From contig CAKQDS010000034.1 of assembly GCA_934229535.1 (NCBI GenBank), positions 1-18,194 of the forward strand: a DNA stretch of 18,194 bases, in the 5' to 3' direction. The first letter of the stretch is position 1, and each line of letters opens with the position of its first letter. Of this stretch, positions 1-7,284 are shown in pieces. The position numbers and the translations under genes were made by a program. This DNA comes from an uncultured Anaeroplasmataceae bacterium. Lineage in GTDB: Bacteria > Bacillota_I > Bacilli_A > Acholeplasmatales > Anaeroplasmataceae. The notes below the pieces were generated by a model that was not told the origin of the DNA, ran no database searches, and worked only from the letters and a program-made list of their open reading frames with translations.

Positions 1-76
1 TCCCATCCCGAACACAGAAGTTAAGCACTTTCACGCCGATGGTAGTACTATGTGCAAGAGTAGGTAGTTGCCAGAT
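1..76 (+). rRNA. rrf: 5S ribosomal RNA, 3' portion
   Basis: The window opens inside a 5S rRNA gene. The conserved loop sequence CCATCCCGAACACAGAAGTTAAGC is spread over positions 3-26 and is followed by the usual GATGGTAGTA segment. The 5' part lies outside the window. The 3' end is placed at about 76, where GCCAGA should close helix I with the missing 5' strand; the exact end is uncertain by a few bases. A tRNA-Val gene begins 17 bases later, so this is the end of an rRNA operon that reads straight into a tRNA array. Confidence 0.93.
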
Positions 77-93
77 TAATTCTTTCTAAATAT

Positions 94-169
94 GGAGGTT
101 TAGCTCAGTTGGGAGAGCATCTGCCTTACAAGCAGAGGGTCAGCGGTTCGAGCCCGTTAACCTCCACCA
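94..169 (+). tRNA. tRNA-Val (TAC)
   Basis: Full cloverleaf with acceptor arms GGAGGTT and AACCTCC, anticodon stem TCTGC/GCAGA and loop CTTACAA giving anticodon TAC (reads GTA). A73 and an encoded CCA are present. It is the first of eleven tRNAs downstream of the 5S gene. Confidence 0.97.
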
Positions 170-173
170 TATT

Positions 174-249
<76 letters not shown>

Positions 250-255
250 TTTTTT

Positions 256-331
256 GTCCCGTTAGCTCAGTTGGTAGAGCACTTGACTTTTAATCAAGGG
301 GTCACAGATTCGAGTTCTGTACGGGACACCA
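256..331 (+). tRNA. tRNA-Lys (TTT)
   Basis: Acceptor arms GTCCCGT/ACGGGAC, anticodon stem CTTGA/TCAAG, loop CTTTTAA with anticodon TTT, T arm ACAGA/TCTGT, A73 and encoded CCA. Confidence 0.97.
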
Positions 332-345
332 ACTTTCCAGTTTAT

Positions 346-433
346 GCCTCGGTGGTGGAATAGGTAGACACGTGGGACTTAAAATCCCATGGCTGATGAA
401 GCCGTGCCGGTTCGACTCCGGCCCGAGGTACCA
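346..433 (+). tRNA. tRNA-Leu (TAA)
   Basis: Class II tRNA of 88 bases with a long variable arm (about 390-405). Acceptor arms are GCCTCGG/CCGAGGT, with a G1-U72 wobble. The anticodon stem TGGGA/TCCCA encloses loop CTTAAAA, anticodon TAA. A73, as required for leucine, and an encoded CCA are present. Confidence 0.96.
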
Positions 434-440
434 CTTTTAT

Positions 441-516
441 GGGGTTATAGCTCAGCTGGGAGAGCGCCTGTTTTGCACGCAGGAGGTCAGCGGTTCGATC
501 CCGCTTAGCTCCACCA
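441..516 (+). tRNA. tRNA-Ala (TGC)
   Basis: Acceptor arms GGGGTTA/TAGCTCC contain the G3-U70 wobble that is the alanine identity element. The anticodon stem CCTGT/GCAGG encloses loop TTTGCAC, anticodon TGC. CCA is encoded. Confidence 0.97.
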
Positions 517-559
517 TTTAAATAATGTTGTACTCGTGTAGTAAGAATTACGGGTTTAT

Positions 560-636
560 GGCGGTGTGGCTCAGTTGGCTAGAGCGAGCGGTTCATACCC
601 GCTAGGTCGGGGGTTCGAATCCCTCCGCCGCTACCA
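560..636 (+). tRNA. tRNA-Met (CAT), probably elongator
   Basis: Acceptor arms GGCGGTG/CGCCGCT, anticodon stem AGCGG/CCGCT, loop TTCATAC with anticodon CAT, encoded CCA. The sequence closely resembles the B. subtilis elongator tRNA-Met. It lacks the three G-C pairs of the initiator anticodon stem and the 1-72 mismatch. Its place after Ala and before Ile2-Ser-fMet agrees with the trnB order. Of the three CAT tRNAs here, this is the elongator by elimination. Confidence 0.9.
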
Positions 637-649
637 TTTATTAATCTTT

Positions 650-726
650 GGACCCGTAGCTCAGTTGGTTAGAGCTATCGGCTCATAACCGATCGGTCGT
701 AGGTTCGAGTCCTACCGGGTCCACCA
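650..726 (+). tRNA. tRNA-Ile2 (CAT, lysidine type)
   Basis: Acceptor arms GGACCCG/CGGGTCC, anticodon stem ATCGG/CCGAT, loop CTCATAA, encoded CCA. The anticodon reads CAT in DNA. Body and loop resemble the minor isoleucine tRNA of bacilli, in which TilS converts C34 to lysidine so that the tRNA reads ATA. The AT-rich codon use around it makes an ATA reader necessary. A second elongator Met is the alternative, but the order Met-Ile2-Ser-fMet supports Ile2. Confidence 0.85.
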
Positions 727-753
727 TCTGTTTTAAATTTATTTATAAAGTAC

Positions 754-846
754 GGAGAAATACCCAAGCCCGGCTGAAGGGATCGGTCTTGAAAACCGAC
801 AGGGGATGCAAGTCCCGCGGGGGTTCGAATCCCTCTTTCTCCGCCA
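754..846 (+). tRNA. tRNA-Ser (TGA)
   Basis: Class II tRNA of 93 bases with a long variable arm (about 800-816). Acceptor arms GGAGAAA/TTTCTCC, anticodon stem TCGGT/ACCGA, loop CTTGAAA with anticodon TGA, G73 as expected for serine, encoded CCA. Confidence 0.97.
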
Positions 847-856
847 TTTTTTTCAT

Positions 857-933
<77 letters not shown>

Positions 934-935
934 CT

Positions 936-1011
936 GGTTTGGTGGTGTAGTGGTTAACATGCTAGTCTGTCACACTGGAGATCGCGGGTTCAATTCCCGT
1001 CCAAACCGCCA
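936..1011 (+). tRNA. tRNA-Asp (GTC)
   Basis: Acceptor arms GGTTTGG/CCAAACC, anticodon loop CTGTCAC with anticodon GTC, G73 as required for aspartate, encoded CCA. The anticodon stem CTAGT/ACTGG holds one T-G wobble. Confidence 0.96.
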
Positions 1012-1038
1012 GCTTATACAGCTAAAAAAATTAATAAT

Positions 1039-1114
1039 GGCCCGGTAGCTCAGTCGGTAGAGCAAAGGACTGAAAATCCTTGTGTCGGCGGTTCGATCCC
1101 GCCCTGGGCCACCA
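1039..1114 (+). tRNA. tRNA-Phe (GAA)
   Basis: Acceptor arms GGCCCGG/CTGGGCC, anticodon stem AAGGA/TCCTT, loop CTGAAAA with anticodon GAA, encoded CCA. It is the last tRNA before the operon terminator. I saw no copy of its 3' end further down the window that would mark an integrated element. Confidence 0.97.
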
Positions 1115-1149
1115 TTTATTAAACTTAAAACCTTTCTTATATTTCTTGG

Positions 1150-1190
1150 AAGATCAAGTCAAATGCCAGACTTGGTCTTTCTTTTTTTTG
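1150..1190 (+). terminator. Terminator of the rRNA-tRNA operon
   Basis: An 11-bp stem (AAGATCAAGTC with GACTTGGTCTT, one G-U pair) closes an 8-base loop and runs into a tract of about ten T with one C. It follows tRNA-Phe by 35 bases and ends the stable-RNA transcript. Confidence 0.9.
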
Positions 1191-1280
1191 TTTTTGAAAT
1201 TATAAATAAGTTAATAATCGAATTTTATTCGGCAAAATGCAAATAATTTATTAAAATATAAATAAATTTGTATTTTTTTA

Positions 1281-1308
1281 TTGACATTCTTAAAAAAACA
1301 ACTATAAT
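1281..1308 (+). promoter_or_regulatory. Promoter of the secreted protein/ABC module
   Basis: TTGACA (1281-1286), a 16-base spacer and TATAAT (1303-1308) match both sigma-A consensus hexamers exactly. Transcription would start near 1315, about 43 bases ahead of the first ATG at 1358. Its strength suggests the module is well expressed. I see no inverted repeat over it. Confidence 0.85.
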
Positions 1309-1357
1309 TAAGACAATAAAAATATTTTTATTAAAAAATTAAGGGAGATAATAATAT

Positions 1358-1900
1358 ATGAAAAAAATTGTTTTAAGTTTTTTTTTAACTTTAATATTTT
1401 TTACTTTTTGTTTTAATGCTGAGGCTAAAATTAGTTTTCCAGTTGATGATTTTGTTGTTCCATATTCAGAATATTTAGGTGGATATGGCTCATTAGAGTA
1501 TACTAAGGTATTTTATGATGCTAACAACTATGAAACAGGTGGTATTCACTATTACAAAATGCCATATCTTTTAGACATTCCTGCTGACAATTGTACTAGT
1601 CCAGGTGTATCATCATACTATCATTTAAATGCTGGCTCTAATAAAACAGTTTCTTTTTCTTATCAATTTTCAAAGAGTGTTTCTATTTTACACCAATTGA
1701 GTTTTAGTAGTTCGTTATCTACTTCTGCTAAATTTAAAATTCCGTTTTCAAATGGTGTTATTGGTGAAATTGGTGGTGAATCTGAAATTACTTCAACTGA
1801 ATCTTACTCATATGAAGAATCTAGATATTTTGGATTTACAAGTACAAATTCTGTTACTTATTATGTTAATGAAAGTGGATATTATCAACATCAGAATTAG
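1358..1900 (+). CDS. Secreted ETX/MTX2-like protein, N-terminal part (frameshifted)
   Basis: The open frame encodes 180 residues. AGGGAG lies 11 bases upstream of the ATG. Residues 1-23 form a clear signal peptide (KK, hydrophobic core, AEA cleavage site), so the mature protein would begin at K24 and be exported by Sec. Residues about 95-175 are rich in Ser/Thr with alternating polar and hydrophobic positions. They contain AKFKIPF (124-130) followed by a Gly/Ser/Thr-rich strand pair, a pattern typical of the membrane-inserting hairpin region of ETX/MTX2 (aerolysin-like) pore-forming toxins. The frame stops at 1898-1900, but a homologous-looking continuation exists one frame over. Removing one base near 1892 would give about 245 residues. 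The family call is inference from pattern. Alternatives are an unrelated secreted bacteriocin-like or adhesive beta protein. It leads an operon with two ABC proteins. Confidence 0.6.
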   Translation: MKKIVLSFFLTLIFFTFCFNAEAKISFPVDDFVVPYSEYLGGYGSLEYTKVFYDANNYETGGIHYYKMPYLLDIPADNCTSPGVSSYYHLNAGSNKTVSFSYQFSKSVSILHQLSFSSSLSTSAKFKIPFSNGVIGEIGGESEITSTESYSYEESRYFGFTSTNSVTYYVNESGYYQHQN

Positions 1901-2096
1901 AGTTAATGTGTACATTGTTGCAGGATATTATACATATGGTTCAGATAAACTGATGCCTTCACGTTGTGATGATGGATCTTATAAATTAATGTTTACATAT
2001 TCATCTAGCACATTAGGTATTTTTAAGTATAAAGATCTGGGTAGTAGTTATGTTTATGATGATTATAAAGTAAATAATGTTGTTTACATTGATTAG
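1893..2096 (+). pseudogene. C-terminal remainder of the frameshifted secreted protein
   Basis: This stretch is in the +1 frame relative to the gene that starts at 1358. It reads on for 67 codons to a TAG at 2094-2096. The junction is smooth: dropping one base around 1889-1895 turns the stop-bearing frame into ...YYQH-RIRVNVYIVAG..., with continued alternating beta-strand character and several Tyr. There is no ribosome binding site or start codon of its own at the junction. A longer open frame in this register begins at 1752, but its first 45 residues are Leu/Ile-rich out-of-frame shadow. The cause may be a real inactivating insertion, a phase-variable or programmed shift, or a sequencing error. 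Confidence 0.65.
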
Positions 2097-2125
2097 ACAA
2101 CATTTTATATTTGGAGAGTGGGATT

Positions 2126-4126
2126 ATGTATGAGTTAAGAAAGGTAGCTTTAAAATTTAAGAAAACAATATTTAATGATTTTTCTTATTCCTTTAAAGAA
2201 AAAGGCTTATATTTTTTAGATGGTCCATCTGGCTGTGGCAAATCTACTTTAATTAAATTACTTTATTTTAATCATTATAATTTTTATGGTAATATTTTAT
2301 TTAATAATAAAAGCATTAATGAATATAGTTTGAATGAAATCGAAGTTATAAGATCAAATATTTGTTATTTAAGTGAAAATAATTTATATTTTAAAAATAA
2401 GAATTTGATTGATAATTTTAGATTTATGCTTGGTGAAAGCTTTAATTATGATGAAGCCATTGATGTTTTAAAAAGATTTCATTTAGATAATAAAATTAGT
2501 CAAATTTTTAAAACACTTTCTGCTGGTGAAAAGCAAAGATTTTTATTGTCTTTGCCTTTTCTTTTAAAGAGAAAGATTATCTTAATTGATGAGATGCTTT
2601 CTAATTTAGATTTAGATAATTATAATTTAATAATGAATTCATTAATTGAATTAAGTAAGAATTCTTTAATAATTATTGTTGATCATTTAAAAAGAAATAG
2701 ACCTGAATCATCTATTATTCTTGATTTTAATAATTTACAATCTAAAAATGAGAGATATGATTATAGTCTTTCTATTGATAAAAATATAAAAACTAAGCTT
2801 AAAGTGAATAAATTGATTTTTTTATTATCAGTTACTTTTTTAATTTTATTTACGATAACAAATAGTTTATGTATAGCAACAAGATATTTAATTCAATTTG
2901 ATGATTCTAAAAAAGAAGCTTTTTTACAAACTTTTCCATTAATTGAGGTTTTTGATAGCTCATATGAGGAAAAATATAATTTAACTAATAATAAGGCTCA
3001 AATTGTTGAATATAACGGATACTCATATTTAATTTCTGAGGATGTTTATTTTAATCATAAATATAATCATTTAAAGGATAATTTTGTTTATTCTTATGGT
3101 AAGATATATAATCAAACAGCATTTCCTTTTTCTAATGGTGAGGTAGTTGCGGACGAAATAAAATTAAAAGTTATTGAGGCTCCAGTTAATTATAATGATG
3201 ATTCACCAGATTTCTTAGTTAATCAAAAGACTTTTGATAAAATTAGTAGATTTTATGATAGAAATAAAAAGATTAAAGTAAACAATATTGATATATTTTT
3301 AAATTCGGATATATATTTTTCTAAGAATTTGCAAATTGATAAGCAAAAAAATGAATATGCTGTGAAGGTTAGTGAAGGTGAAGTATTTATATCAGCTTAT
3401 TTAGGTCAAATCTTATTTAATATTGATGAGCAAACCTATCTTGCGGTGAAGAATGGTTTGAATTATCAAAAATCCTTTAGTTTTTTAAATACTGATAAAG
3501 AATTTAAAATAAATTTTTTTGAAGCTGAAACCTGGAATTCTGGTGCAATAGATGTACATCAGCTAATGATTTTTAATGATAATGATTTTAATAAATATGT
3601 TGATAAGGATACTAAAGATTTAAAAATTACAACTATTAATAATTATTATAACATTGATGAGGATACTTATAATGAAGAATTATTAAATGAATATGTTGAT
3701 TCAAGTTTGAAATTATTCCTTAAAAATAAAACTGATTTTTATTATCGTTACAATGTTTATAATTCATTTGTATCTTCATTAAGATATGTGCCACATATAT
3801 TTTTAATTGTTTCGTTTTTGTTGTTTATCATTCAATTCTTATTTCTTAATAAGGATAATAAGATATTGTTTAGAAATAATTATGCTTATAATGCGATAAA
3901 TCGAATAAGAATTATTAAGATGTTAATATCATTTCTTATTATTTTCTTATTTATGCCAATATTTACTGTGATTTCATATCATTTTTTCTTAAATAAAGTA
4001 AGCTTTAAGGCACATTATGATTTTTCATTTGTTTTTATGCTTTCATTTATAATTGCAAGCATATCATTTCTTGTTTATTTTATTTTTGGTCTATTTAAAC
4101 AAAAATTTGATTTTTTTAATTGTTGA
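2126..4126 (+). CDS. MacB-like ABC protein 1 (ATPase-permease fusion)
   Basis: A 666-residue protein. ATG 2126 is preferred over an in-frame TTG at 2111 because GGAG at 2113-2116 sits 9 bases before the ATG. Residues 1-215 are an ABC ATPase: Walker A GPSGCGKST (33-41), signature LSAGEKQ (131-137), Walker B IILIDE (151-156), D-loop SNLD and a histidine in the H-loop (VDH). The Q-loop position appears to hold Glu (about 84). One membrane helix (about 228-252) follows, then about 300 extracytoplasmic residues, then three helices (about 553-575, 598-622, 635-658). That is the MacB/FtsX topology. Such proteins couple ATP hydrolysis to movement of their outside domain, for export, extraction or immunity, rather than passing substrate through a channel. 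It lies 29 bases after the secreted-protein gene and 12 before a second similar gene, so a heterodimer is likely. The substrate is unknown. Confidence 0.85.
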   Translation: MYELRKVALKFKKTIFNDFSYSFKEKGLYFLDGPSGCGKSTLIKLLYFNHYNFYGNILFNNKSINEYSLNEIEVIRSNICYLSENNLYFKNKNLIDNFRFMLGESFNYDEAIDVLKRFHLDNKISQIFKTLSAGEKQRFLLSLPFLLKRKIILIDEMLSNLDLDNYNLIMNSLIELSKNSLIIIVDHLKRNRPESSIILDFNNLQSKNERYDYSLSIDKNIKTKLKVNKLIFLLSVTFLILFTITNSLCIATRYLIQFDDSKKEAFLQTFPLIEVFDSSYEEKYNLTNNKAQIVEYNGYSYLISEDVYFNHKYNHLKDNFVYSYGKIYNQTAFPFSNGEVVADEIKLKVIEAPVNYNDDSPDFLVNQKTFDKISRFYDRNKKIKVNNIDIFLNSDIYFSKNLQIDKQKNEYAVKVSEGEVFISAYLGQILFNIDEQTYLAVKNGLNYQKSFSFLNTDKEFKINFFEAETWNSGAIDVHQLMIFNDNDFNKYVDKDTKDLKITTINNYYNIDEDTYNEELLNEYVDSSLKLFLKNKTDFYYRYNVYNSFVSSLRYVPHIFLIVSFLLFIIQFLFLNKDNKILFRNNYAYNAINRIRIIKMLISFLIIFLFMPIFTVISYHFFLNKVSFKAHYDFSFVFMLSFIIASISFLVYFIFGLFKQKFDFFNC

Positions 4127-4138
4127 GGTGATTTTTAA

Positions 4139-6007
4139 GTGATAATTAATATTAAAAACCTGTATTATGAAATTAATCAAAATGTTGTTTTCAAGGATTT
4201 CAGTCTATATTTAAAGGGACCAGGACTATATATGATATGTGGTAATAATGGAATTGGAAAAACAACGCTTCTTAGTTTAATAAATAAGGATATAGCCCAA
4301 GGAAGTGGCAATATAGAGATTGATGGTGAGGTTTCATATGCCCATTATAGTGAATTATTATTTACTAATTTAACAGTTAGAAAAAATTTAAAATTGTGCT
4401 GTAGAGAAATTTCTTCAATTCAAAATGAATTAAATATTTTTGATTTAGAGGCTATTTTAGATTTAAAGGTAAATAAGCTTTCAAAGGGCGAAAGAATGAG
4501 ATTATATTTATTAATGATTATTTTAAGATCTAAGGATATAATCCTGTTAGATGAGGTTACTGCAAATTTAGATTCAGCTCATGAAGAAAAAATAATTAAA
4601 TATTTAAAGGAACTTAGTCAAAAGAAATTAATTTTGCTAGCAACTAATCAAAAAAACATTCTTGGTTATGCTACAAATATTATTTATTTGAATAAAGAAA
4701 TGAATTTTTCTTGTATTCAAACATTTGAAAATAAAAATATTATTTTATATAATCAAAAAAATATATTATCATATATAGATTATAAAATTTCATCAATATT
4801 TATGTTGATTTCTATGCTTTTTTTATTTGTTAGTGTTATTTTCTTTGGCTTTAGTAATACTTATAATAAGAAAAATATTGTCTTAAATGAAATCAAGGCT
4901 TGTGATGAAAATTATGTTTTATTTTCATCATCATATGAATATTTTTCTAATATTAGTGTTTTACCGAAAAATGAAGAGGTGTTAATAAAAAATATTGATT
5001 TTCTTTCCTCATATATTTATTTATCTGATGATTTAAATGAGGATGAGATTATCCTGGATTTGAATTCTTATAATAAGCTTTTGGATAATAAAATTATAGG
5101 CTTTTTTTTAGAAAATAATCAAATGATTTGTAAACTAGATAATAGCTTTAGCTTTAAAATAAGGAAAATAAATAAAGTAAGTAATGTTTCAGCTATTAAT
5201 AAGAAAGTATACAATCGTTATTGCCAAAAATTTCCACTTAAAAGAATAGCTATTCCTTATTCATTAGAATTAAAATTTTTAAGTAATAGCTTTACTACTT
5301 CACTAAAACAATGCTATATTAGTGATGAATTAGCTGCTAATACTATTGCTGCCCCAATTGGCTTTGATTCTAGTGCTGACATTATTATTAATAATATGAA
5401 GGTAACTGATGTAAATGTCATTAATAATCCTAATAATTATATTATTTTAAGCACCGATATTGCTTATAAATTAAGTGAATATTATGATGTCTTTTATGCT
5501 TCGGATTATGCTTATGGAATAGGAACTACAAAAAAGTATCATAGTGATCTTAAGGATATTTTGCAAAATGATAAGGGATATATCTATTTTAATAAAACAG
5601 AGGCTTACAATAAGGCTATTATTTATGGTAAAGAAAACAATATGTTATTTAAAATAATTTCTTATTTATCATTTGTTATATTTGTAGTTACAACTCTAAT
5701 AGAAATATATACATTTAAAAGAAGAAATACGGAGAATATTAAAGCTTTAAATAATTTTAAATACTCGATTTCGTTAATTAAAAAAAGAATTTTTCCAATT
5801 ATATTAACATTCATAATTATTTTTGGTTTAGTTTTTCTAATGGGTTTAGTTTATAATCTAAGAATTGGTTTAAATTATGATGAAGCTGCATTTTATTTTC
5901 TATATTATGATTTGAGCTTTTATTTATATGCTTGTATTTTTCTTATTGTTTTAATTGGTAAAGGTATTATAATGCTAAAGACAATATCTAATAAGCAAAA
6001 AAGTTGA
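4139..6007 (+). CDS. MacB-like ABC protein 2 (ATPase-permease fusion, degenerate H-loop)
   Basis: A 622-residue protein starting at GTG 4139. GAGGTG (4125-4130), overlapping the previous stop codon, lies 8 bases upstream, so the two ABC genes should be translated together. ATPase domain: Walker A GNNGIGKTT (35-43), signature LSKGERM (114-120), Walker B with DE (138-139), D-loop ANLD. At the H-loop, where histidine is expected, the sequence is ATNQ, with Asn at 170. The Q-loop has no obvious Gln (YAHYSELLF). Membrane helices lie at about 218-238, 505-527, 550-573 and 588-612, with a roughly 265-residue outside domain between the first two. The layout mirrors protein 1, while the changed H-loop points to an asymmetric pair with one weak ATP site. 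Role inferred: partner of protein 1 in handling, or giving resistance to, the secreted protein. Confidence 0.85.
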   Translation: MIINIKNLYYEINQNVVFKDFSLYLKGPGLYMICGNNGIGKTTLLSLINKDIAQGSGNIEIDGEVSYAHYSELLFTNLTVRKNLKLCCREISSIQNELNIFDLEAILDLKVNKLSKGERMRLYLLMIILRSKDIILLDEVTANLDSAHEEKIIKYLKELSQKKLILLATNQKNILGYATNIIYLNKEMNFSCIQTFENKNIILYNQKNILSYIDYKISSIFMLISMLFLFVSVIFFGFSNTYNKKNIVLNEIKACDENYVLFSSSYEYFSNISVLPKNEEVLIKNIDFLSSYIYLSDDLNEDEIILDLNSYNKLLDNKIIGFFLENNQMICKLDNSFSFKIRKINKVSNVSAINKKVYNRYCQKFPLKRIAIPYSLELKFLSNSFTTSLKQCYISDELAANTIAAPIGFDSSADIIINNMKVTDVNVINNPNNYIILSTDIAYKLSEYYDVFYASDYAYGIGTTKKYHSDLKDILQNDKGYIYFNKTEAYNKAIIYGKENNMLFKIISYLSFVIFVVTTLIEIYTFKRRNTENIKALNNFKYSISLIKKRIFPIILTFIIIFGLVFLMGLVYNLRIGLNYDEAAFYFLYYDLSFYLYACIFLIVLIGKGIIMLKTISNKQKS

Positions 6008-6031
6008 AGTGTTTTTTTAAAGTGATATAAT
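6004..6031 (+). promoter_or_regulatory. Possible promoter of the peptidase pair
   Basis: TTGAAG (6004-6009, overlapping the stop of the upstream ABC gene), a 16-base spacer and TATAAT (6026-6031) preceded by TG, an extended -10. Transcription would start near 6038, leaving only about 11 untranslated bases with GAGGTG at the very 5' end. No terminator separates the ABC genes from this point, so read-through is also possible. Confidence 0.45.
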
Positions 6032-6048
6032 AAATTTGAGGTGTTATT

Positions 6049-7284
6049 ATGTTTAAAGAAGAATTTATTATTCATCGTAATAATTTAGCAAATTTAATGG
6101 CTGATAATTCAGCAATGATTTTATTTTCTAGATATAATGGAGAGGGACGTGAAATAAATCGTAATTTCTACTATGCTAGTGGTTTAAATGAATTTGGTGA
6201 TAAGCTTGTTATTACTAAATTTTGTGGTAAGGTAAGTGCTGTTTTATTCATTGAGCCATATGACGAATATAAGGCAAAATGGGTTGGAAGAGGACTTTTT
6301 AAGGAAGAAGCAACAGAGCTTAGTGGAATTAAGGATGTTAGATATTTAAATAGCTTTGATTCTTATGTAAGTATGCTATGTGGTAGCTGTGCTGAAAATA
6401 TTTATATTGATTTTAGAAGAGAAAGTATTAATGCTACTTTGTCAGAGGATGAAGCATTTGCTAAGCAAATAACTGATAAATATCCATATGTTAAGGTTCT
6501 TAATGCTCATCCTTTATTTGCAAGTGCAAGAACAATTAAAAGTGATGCAGAAATTAATAAAATTAAGGAAGCAATTCATATTACAAGATGTGGTCTTGAG
6601 GCAATTATGACTAATTTAAAGCCTGGTATGTATGAATATCAGGTAGAATCATATTTTGATCAAGCAATTAAGTATAATGGTGCAACTGGCTATGCCTTTA
6701 ATACTATTGCTGCTAGTGGTGAAAATGGCTGCTGCCTTCATTATTCTAAAAATAATTCTCAAATTAAAGATGGCGATTTAATCTTGTTTGATTTAGGAGC
6801 TTCAAAGGATAATTATTGTTCTGATATATCTAGAACCTTCCCTGCTAATGGAAAGTTTAGTGAACGTCAAAAATTAATTTATAATATTGTTCTTGGTGGA
6901 CAAGAGCTAATGTTTAAAACTATGAAGCCAGGCCTTACAACAAGAGATTGCAATCAGGTTTTAATTAAGTATTTTGCAACAGAGCTTAAAAAGATTGGCT
7001 TAATTAAGGAAGATAGTGAGGTTAGTAAATATTATTTCCATGGTGTTAGCCACCATATGGGTATGGATTGTCATGATTTATGTGATTATGGTCCATTAAA
7101 GCCTGGATGTGTTATTTCTAATGAGCCAGGTCTTTATATCGCTGAAGAGGGAATTGGTATTAGAATAGAGGATGATGTTTTAATTACTGAGGATGGTTGT
7201 GTTAATTTAAGTAGTGAAATCATTAAATCTGTTGAAGATATTGAAAAATTTATGGCTGAGGTAAAAAATAATGAAAAAAAGTGA
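6049..7284 (+). CDS. pepP: Xaa-Pro aminopeptidase (M24B family)
   Basis: A 411-residue cytosolic metallopeptidase that removes an N-terminal residue preceding proline. Residues 1-165 are the aminopeptidase P N-terminal domain (RYNGEGREINRNFYYASG is typical). Residues 170-400 are the pita-bread catalytic domain. All five dinuclear-metal ligands are visible: D248 (LFDLGA), D259 (CSDISRTF), H335 (VSHHMG), E359 (NEPG) and E374 (RIEDD). Length is normal for PepP. GAGGTG lies just before ATG 6049. The stop overlaps the start of an M29 aminopeptidase by 14 bases, so the two act together in the last steps of peptide breakdown and are probably translationally coupled. Close M24 prolidases are the alternative, but the N-terminal domain favours aminopeptidase P. 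Confidence 0.92.
   Translation: MFKEEFIIHRNNLANLMADNSAMILFSRYNGEGREINRNFYYASGLNEFGDKLVITKFCGKVSAVLFIEPYDEYKAKWVGRGLFKEEATELSGIKDVRYLNSFDSYVSMLCGSCAENIYIDFRRESINATLSEDEAFAKQITDKYPYVKVLNAHPLFASARTIKSDAEINKIKEAIHITRCGLEAIMTNLKPGMYEYQVESYFDQAIKYNGATGYAFNTIAASGENGCCLHYSKNNSQIKDGDLILFDLGASKDNYCSDISRTFPANGKFSERQKLIYNIVLGGQELMFKTMKPGLTTRDCNQVLIKYFATELKKIGLIKEDSEVSKYYFHGVSHHMGMDCHDLCDYGPLKPGCVISNEPGLYIAEEGIGIRIEDDVLITEDGCVNLSSEIIKSVEDIEKFMAEVKNNEKK

Noticed and set aside
525..556. Weak hairpin ACTCGT/ACGGGT in the spacer between tRNA-Ala and tRNA-Met
   Set aside because: Only six pairs with one wobble and no T tract; probably incidental or part of tRNA processing.
1039..1114. tRNA-Phe as an integration site for the toxin-ABC module
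   Set aside because: No direct repeat of the tRNA 3' end and no integrase are visible in the window, so there is no evidence of site-specific integration.
1261..1276. AATAAATTTGTATTTT occurs exactly both here and at 8822-8837, each time upstream of an exported protein gene
   Set aside because: Sixteen-base matches of pure AT-rich sequence are expected by chance in 18 kb of this composition, and the two copies sit at different distances from their promoters.
2111..2125. TTG 2111 as start of the first ABC protein
   Set aside because: The Shine-Dalgarno GGAG falls inside these codons and is well spaced for ATG 2126.
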